18,248 nt of DNA from assembly GCA_035576205.1 (NCBI GenBank), contig DATLWR010000060.1, positions 1 through 18,248 on the forward strand, written 5' to 3'. The translations under genes were made by a program, and so were the position numbers. Position 1 is the stretch's first letter. Every line of letters starts with the position of its first letter. Below the pieces are notes generated by a model. That model searched no databases, was not told the DNA's origin, and saw nothing but the letters and a program-made list of their open reading frames with translations. The stretch is from DATLWR01 sp035576205. GTDB lineage: Bacteria > Pseudomonadota > Zetaproteobacteria > Mariprofundales > Mariprofundaceae. Of the stretch, positions 14,767-18,248 are shown one piece after another.

Positions 14767-15880
14767 ATTTCTTGTTGCTGCCGCCGCCCAGCAGGCCGCC
14801 GACGCCCTCGAGAACCGAGCCGACCGAGCCGCCGATCTTGGAACCGATCGCAGCACCTGTGGTGCCGCCGACCGAGCCGCCGATAACCCCGCCGATCATC
14901 GACGAGGGCGCCGGGTAGATCAGCGGCGTATCGGTCGTACCGCCGACCAGCAGCTTGGCGCCGGAGAGGCCGGACTTGCTGGTCACCGTCACATCGCCAT
15001 CGAGCTTCTTGTCGGCTGCGATATGCACCTTGCCCTTGGCATCGAGCACGTCGGAGGTGAGCGCGATGTCGTCGGCCCGGATATCCTTGCCGCGCACCGT
15101 CAGCTGGGTGTCCATGTTGTCGTAGGCAATATCGCCCGAGCTGGTGCTGCCGGGGATCAGCATTGAGGCGATGCCTTTCAGGCTCACTCCATAGAACTGG
15201 CCATTGGCGAGCTTCACCGGCCCGTCCACCTTCAGGCTGCGCTCGATGGCCTGGCTGTCCTCGCCCCTGGCGGAAATCTTCATTGTCGAATTGAGGGTGC
15301 CGGACATGCGTTTCTGCCCCGAGGCATCGGTCACCAGCGGCTGCATCTGGATGCCGGCGGCCTTGACGGTTGCGGTGATGATGCGCTGCTTGCCTTCCAG
15401 CGGTGCGATCTCGGCATCGAGGTCGACCTTGCCCCTGTAGAGCTGGGCGCTCCAGTCGGGCAGCATCAGCTTGCCGGCATCCGTATCGAGCCGCACCTTG
15501 CCGGCCACGTGGTCGATGAGCACGGTGTGCACCTCCTTGCCCTTCGCCTTGTCGCTGACCCTGAGGCGGATATCGCTGAAGCGGATACCGTTCATCTCCA
15601 CCTGGCCGGAGAAGAGTGGCATCACCTCGACCGATACCGAGCCCGAGCCGACCGTGACGCGCGGGGTACCGCCCGGCACGTCGTATACTGCGAGATCGGA
15701 GATCGACACGCCGGGCAGCGGCAGCACCTTCAGGTGCAGCCCGCCGAGGGTCACCTTCATGCCGGCCGCCTCGCTGGCGGCCTGCTCGACCTTGGCGCGG
15801 ATGCTGTCGGCCGGGATCAGGAAGGGGACGATGATCAGGATGGCGATGATGGCGGCGAGGACGATGAGAACCTTTTTCAT
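14765..15880 (-). CDS. AsmA-like envelope protein with glycine-zipper C-terminus
   Basis: A 371-residue protein. Residues 2-21 form an N-terminal membrane anchor. The following region (about 22-66, with VTLGGLHLKVLPLPGVSI) matches the start of AsmA-family proteins, and residues about 195-300 (GTLNSTMKISARG to DGDVTVTSKS) look like the AsmA C-terminal beta repeat region. AsmA proteins are periplasmic, anchored in the inner membrane, and linked to outer-membrane assembly or lipid transport. Unusually, residues 328-367 are a glycine-rich tail with a glycine every fourth residue from 330 to 354, able to form a membrane helix. The ATG at 15880 has AAGGAG 8 bases upstream. It is convergent with the glycine-zipper lipoprotein gene and divergent from the PAP2 gene. 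Much shorter than E. coli AsmA (617). Confidence 0.82.
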   Translation of the reverse strand: MKKVLIVLAAIIAILIIVPFLIPADSIRAKVEQAASEAAGMKVTLGGLHLKVLPLPGVSISDLAVYDVPGGTPRVTVGSGSVSVEVMPLFSGQVEMNGIRFSDIRLRVSDKAKGKEVHTVLIDHVAGKVRLDTDAGKLMLPDWSAQLYRGKVDLDAEIAPLEGKQRIITATVKAAGIQMQPLVTDASGQKRMSGTLNSTMKISARGEDSQAIERSLKVDGPVKLANGQFYGVSLKGIASMLIPGSTSSGDIAYDNMDTQLTVRGKDIRADDIALTSDVLDAKGKVHIAADKKLDGDVTVTSKSGLSGAKLLVGGTTDTPLIYPAPSSMIGGVIGGSVGGTTGAAIGSKIGGSVGSVLEGVGGLLGGGSNKK

Positions 15881-15906
15881 GGCAAGGGCTCCTTTGGCAT
15901 ACCCGG

Positions 15907-15912
15907 ATTCTA
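15907..15912 (-). promoter_or_regulatory. Candidate -10 box of the AsmA-like gene
   Basis: On the minus strand this reads TAGAAT, five of six bases of the -10 consensus, 26 bases before the ATG at 15880. No convincing -35 box is present at 16-18 bp. It lies in the 83-bp gap between two divergent genes. Confidence 0.35.
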
Positions 15913-15963
15913 GACGATCCATAGCAGTGGCATCGACGCCTTGCGGTCATTAGTGTCGGCTGC

Positions 15964-16665
15964 ATGCCTCAAGCGACCGATGCCCACGCACTCTTCCGCC
16001 TGATCAACGATGCCCACTCGACAGCCGGCGACCTCTTTTTCGGCACCATCAGCGGCTTCGGCGACGGCCTGGTGGTGGCACTGCTCTGCACGGTGCTGAT
16101 GCTGTTCCGGTTGCGCGAAGGTATGGCGGGGCTTGCCGCCTACCTGCTTTCCGGCGCGGTGGCGCAGATCCTCAAGCGTTTGTTCGACATGCCGCGGCCG
16201 CCGGCGGTGCTGGAGAACGTGCACGTGCTCGGCCAGGCGTTCACCACCCACAGTTTCCCTTCCGGCCACGCCACCTCCGACGGCGTGATGATCCTGCTGG
16301 CCTTCCTCATCTGGAGCCTGCGCGATTGGCGCGCCTGGCTGGCGGCTGTGCTGTATTTCCTCGCCGCCATCGGCCGCATCTACGGCGGCGTGCATTTCCC
16401 GCTCGATGTGTCGGTCGGCCTGCTGATCGGCGTTGCGACGATGTGGCTTGTCTGGCGCTGGTCGGCCCGCTGGCCGGTGGCGCGCTGGCAGGCATCAAGC
16501 TGGTCGTGGAAGCTGCCCGGCCTGCTGGTGGCCGGCGAGGCGGCGGCGCTGGGGCTCGGTTATCACATCCAGCCGTCGACGGCGGCACCGCTCACACTCG
16601 TGCTGCCGGTGGCGGCACTGCTGCTGATGATGCAGCAATGGAAGGTGAAGCTTGGCGGACAGTAA
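15964..16665 (+). CDS. PAP2-family membrane phosphatase
   Basis: A 233-residue multi-pass protein with the three-part PAP2 catalytic signature: KRLFDMPRP (71-79, the KX6RP motif), SFPSGH (97-102) and GRIYGGVHFPLD (137-148) with catalytic His144. Members remove phosphate from phosphatidate, undecaprenyl diphosphate or related lipids at the membrane. About five to six hydrophobic segments are visible, including two after the third motif. The substrate cannot be read from sequence; undecaprenyl-diphosphate recycling or lipid A modification are options. No clear Shine-Dalgarno precedes the ATG, but the N-terminus fits the family. The last 14 bases overlap holC, suggesting co-transcription with a DNA polymerase subunit that has no obvious functional link. 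Confidence 0.92.
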   Translation: MPQATDAHALFRLINDAHSTAGDLFFGTISGFGDGLVVALLCTVLMLFRLREGMAGLAAYLLSGAVAQILKRLFDMPRPPAVLENVHVLGQAFTTHSFPSGHATSDGVMILLAFLIWSLRDWRAWLAAVLYFLAAIGRIYGGVHFPLDVSVGLLIGVATMWLVWRWSARWPVARWQASSWSWKLPGLLVAGEAAALGLGYHIQPSTAAPLTLVLPVAALLLMMQQWKVKLGGQ

Positions 16666-17104
16666 CGACACCCGGGTGCACTTCGAGCTGCTCGACACCC
16701 CCGACCGGGTGGAGGGCATCGCCAGGCTCTTGCTCCGGCGCGGCCGGCTGACGCCGCACGTGCTGATCCTCTGTCCGGACGACGGCATGATGGCGCAGCT
16801 CGACGAGCGGCTGTGGACGATCCATCCGGAATCCTTCCTGGCGCACGCGGTGGCCGGCCCCGACCGCGAGGCGAATGCGGCGCAGCCGATCCTGCTTGCC
16901 ACCAGTATCAACCGCGACAACGCGCCCGAGGTGTTGGTCAACGGCGGGCTGGAGGTTCCGGAGGATGTTTCGGGTTTCGCGCACATCGTCGATTTCGTCG
17001 ACGGCTGGGACGAGGGGCTGAAGCAGGCGGCCCGCGAGCGCTTCCGCACCTACCGGCAGCTGGGGCTGGAGCCGACCTATCTCGGCAAGACCAAGGAGAG
17101 CTAG
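16652..17104 (+). CDS. holC: DNA polymerase III subunit chi
   Basis: A 150-residue clamp-loader accessory subunit, close to E. coli chi (147). Chi binds psi and the C-terminus of single-strand DNA-binding protein, connecting the replisome to SSB-coated lagging strand. Family features: a VHFELLD first strand, HVLILCPDDGMMAQLDERLWTI in the middle with PESFLAHA after it, then VDFVDGWDEGLKQAARERF and RTYRQLGLEPTYL at the end. The start is a TTG at 16652, with AAGGTGAAG just upstream. No ATG or GTG gives a full domain, so this rare start is preferred. It overlaps the PAP2 gene by 14 bases. In E. coli it sits between pepA and valS; here pepA is 2.7 kb upstream and valS is not in view. Confidence 0.9.
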   Translation: MADSNDTRVHFELLDTPDRVEGIARLLLRRGRLTPHVLILCPDDGMMAQLDERLWTIHPESFLAHAVAGPDREANAAQPILLATSINRDNAPEVLVNGGLEVPEDVSGFAHIVDFVDGWDEGLKQAARERFRTYRQLGLEPTYLGKTKES

Positions 17105-17273
17105 ATACCGGTTTGTCGCGTCCTGCAACAAATCGGCGGCGCAACGGCAAGCGCGCTTCTTCAACCGGGGCCAATTCGCCTTTGCTTGCAACAACGTCTA
17201 TCGTCGATATTGGCGGGCGGTACATGACCCGCAAGGAAGTGCCGGACTTGTCGGTACTTTCCGGGAGGCGACC

Positions 17274-17957
17274 ATGGCGGAACTCTTCAGCAGCAGCACC
17301 TTCGATTTTCTCGACGAACTGGCCGCCAACAACAGCCGCGACTGGTTCGAGGCCAACAAGCACCGCTACGAGGACGAGGTGCGCAGTCCTGCTCTGAGTT
17401 TCATCGAATCGATGGCGCCGGTGCTGGCCGAGATCGCGCCGCATTTCCGCGCCGATGCCCGCAAGATGGGCGGCTCGCTGATGCGGGTTTACCGCGATAC
17501 CCGCTTCTCGCGCGACAAGACCCCCTACAAGACCAATATCGGCATCCAGTTCCGCCACGAGTCGGGCAAGGATGTGCACGCGCCGGGCTACTACGTGCAC
17601 ATCAGCGTGCAGGAGGTGTTCCTCGCCGTCGGCACCTGGCACCCGGAGGCGGAACCCCTGGCGAAGATCCGCCAGCATATCGTCGACAAGCCAGCCGATT
17701 GGGTGGCGGCGCGCGACGATGCCGAGTTCCGGCGCTATTTCCAGCTCGACGGCGACAGCCTGCAGCGGCCGCCGAAGGGATTCCCGGCAGATCATCCGGA
17801 GATCGACGACATCAAGCGCAAGGATTTCATCGCCGTCAGCGAGCTCTCCACCGATAGCGTCGAGCAACCGGACTTTGCCGACATCTGCCGCGAGCAGTTT
17901 GTCGCGGCGACGCCGTTCATGCGCTTCCTCTGCAAGGGGGTCGGCGTACCGTTCTGA
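17274..17957 (+). CDS. DUF2461 (TIGR02453) family protein
   Basis: A 227-residue protein of the widespread but uncharacterised DUF2461 family. Typical stretches are FDFLDELAANNSRDWFEANK (residues 10-29), MRVYRDTRFSRDKTPYKTNI (residues 69-88) and GYYVHISVQEVFLAVGTWHP. The conserved Arg, Asp and Lys residues of the FSRDKTPYK segment may form an active or binding site, but no reaction is known to me. No signal peptide or membrane segment. The start is set by GGGAGG at 17263-17268, five bases before the ATG. The 169-bp gap after holC shows no clear terminator and only a weak promoter-like TTGCTT/GATATT pair (18-bp spacer), so whether it belongs to the PAP2-holC unit is open. Confidence 0.93.
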   Translation: MAELFSSSTFDFLDELAANNSRDWFEANKHRYEDEVRSPALSFIESMAPVLAEIAPHFRADARKMGGSLMRVYRDTRFSRDKTPYKTNIGIQFRHESGKDVHAPGYYVHISVQEVFLAVGTWHPEAEPLAKIRQHIVDKPADWVAARDDAEFRRYFQLDGDSLQRPPKGFPADHPEIDDIKRKDFIAVSELSTDSVEQPDFADICREQFVAATPFMRFLCKGVGVPF

Positions 17958-18020
17958 GCCTAAGCGGCCGGCGGATTCATTGGTTGCCCATGGCTGGCCA
18001 ACATACGTAGCATGGGGGCA

Positions 18021-18248
18021 ATGGCCGACGAACCCAGTATCGACGAAATCCTTGCCAGCCTCGACAAACTCCTGAAGGAGAGCGACAGCGGCAACGACGA
18101 ACCTGCGCCCACAGCGCGGCGGAAGCCGGCGGCGGTGGATGATTCGCTGGAGGCGCTGGAGAGTTCGCTGGCGGAGGTGCTCGGCACGCAGCCCAAACGC
18201 CCGGCCGCGAAGAAGCCCGCGCCGCCGCCGGTCAAAGCAGCGACGCCC
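18021..18248 (+). CDS. PopZ-like N-terminal motif protein (partial, runs off the window)
   Basis: An open reading frame of at least 76 codons with no stop before the window ends. It begins MADEPSIDEILASLDKLLKE, closely matching the amphipathic N-terminal motif of PopZ/DUF2497 proteins (typically EPSMEEILASIRRII). After it comes an acidic stretch, a second possible helix (DDSLEALESSLAEVL, 40-54) and a Pro/Ala/Lys-rich low-complexity segment (55-76). PopZ in Alphaproteobacteria is a self-assembling polar hub whose N-terminal helix recruits partners. The start is uncertain: ATG at 18021 fits the motif, ATG at 18012 adds three residues, and neither has a well-spaced ribosome binding site. Composition also allows an unrelated disordered protein. 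valS may follow, by analogy with E. coli, but is not seen. Confidence 0.6.
   Translation, partial: MADEPSIDEILASLDKLLKESDSGNDEPAPTARRKPAAVDDSLEALESSLAEVLGTQPKRPAAKKPAPPPVKAATP

Noticed and set aside
14724..14918. Plus-strand 64-codon proline-rich frame
   Set aside because: It is the complement of the glycine-zipper tail of the AsmA-like gene and runs through a terminator hairpin.

Overview
The window is a gene-dense stretch of a high-GC Pseudomonadota (proteobacterial) chromosome. It holds housekeeping genes of cofactor, nitrogen, tRNA and peptide metabolism, with no mobile element, CRISPR array, tRNA or rRNA that I can see. DNA polymerase III chi (HolC), a PII protein, an adenylylatable GS-I and a two-domain GlnE all fit Pseudomonadota. 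The lineage is not clear. CoaX and GlnE read more like Geobacter- or Zetaproteobacteria-type versions than typical beta- or gammaproteobacterial ones, and the last (partial) gene starts with a PopZ-like motif best known from Alphaproteobacteria. This placement is from memory of family patterns, not from a search.

Layout. (1) 1-138 is the 3' end of carA, closed by a hairpin; carB does not follow. (2) 160-4116 is a minus-strand cofactor operon, transcribed in the order: membrane protein (remote SEC59/dolichol-kinase-like), nadC, birA, coaX, SPOR-like protein. It has two ATGA overlaps and very short gaps. (3) 4203-12308 on the plus strand carries rpiA, queA, nadE, glnB, glnA and glnE. nadE and glnB overlap, glnA has its own leader and a strong terminator, and glnE begins immediately after that terminator. 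(4) 12407-13933 is pepA, ended by a probably bidirectional terminator shared with a convergent 65-residue gene. (5) 14375-15880 is a convergent pair: a glycine-zipper lipoprotein (+) and an AsmA-like protein with a glycine-zipper tail (-). (6) 15964-18248 on the plus strand holds a PAP2 phosphatase overlapping holC, a DUF2461 gene, and the start of a PopZ-like gene that runs off the window.

How the genes work together. The minus operon links NAD, biotin and CoA cofactor biosynthesis. The plus block brings together glutamine-dependent NAD synthetase, the nitrogen sensor PII, glutamine synthetase and the enzyme that adenylylates it, so glutamine production, its sensing and a glutamine-consuming NAD step lie side by side. 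pepA and holC, adjacent in E. coli (pepA-holC-valS), are here separated by a 2.7-kb envelope-related insert.

No clearly new system stands out. The best leads are the nadE/PII overlap within the nitrogen module, the convergent glycine-zipper pair, the degenerate SEC59-like membrane protein heading a cofactor operon, a well-supported 65-residue unknown protein, and the PopZ-like gene at the edge.
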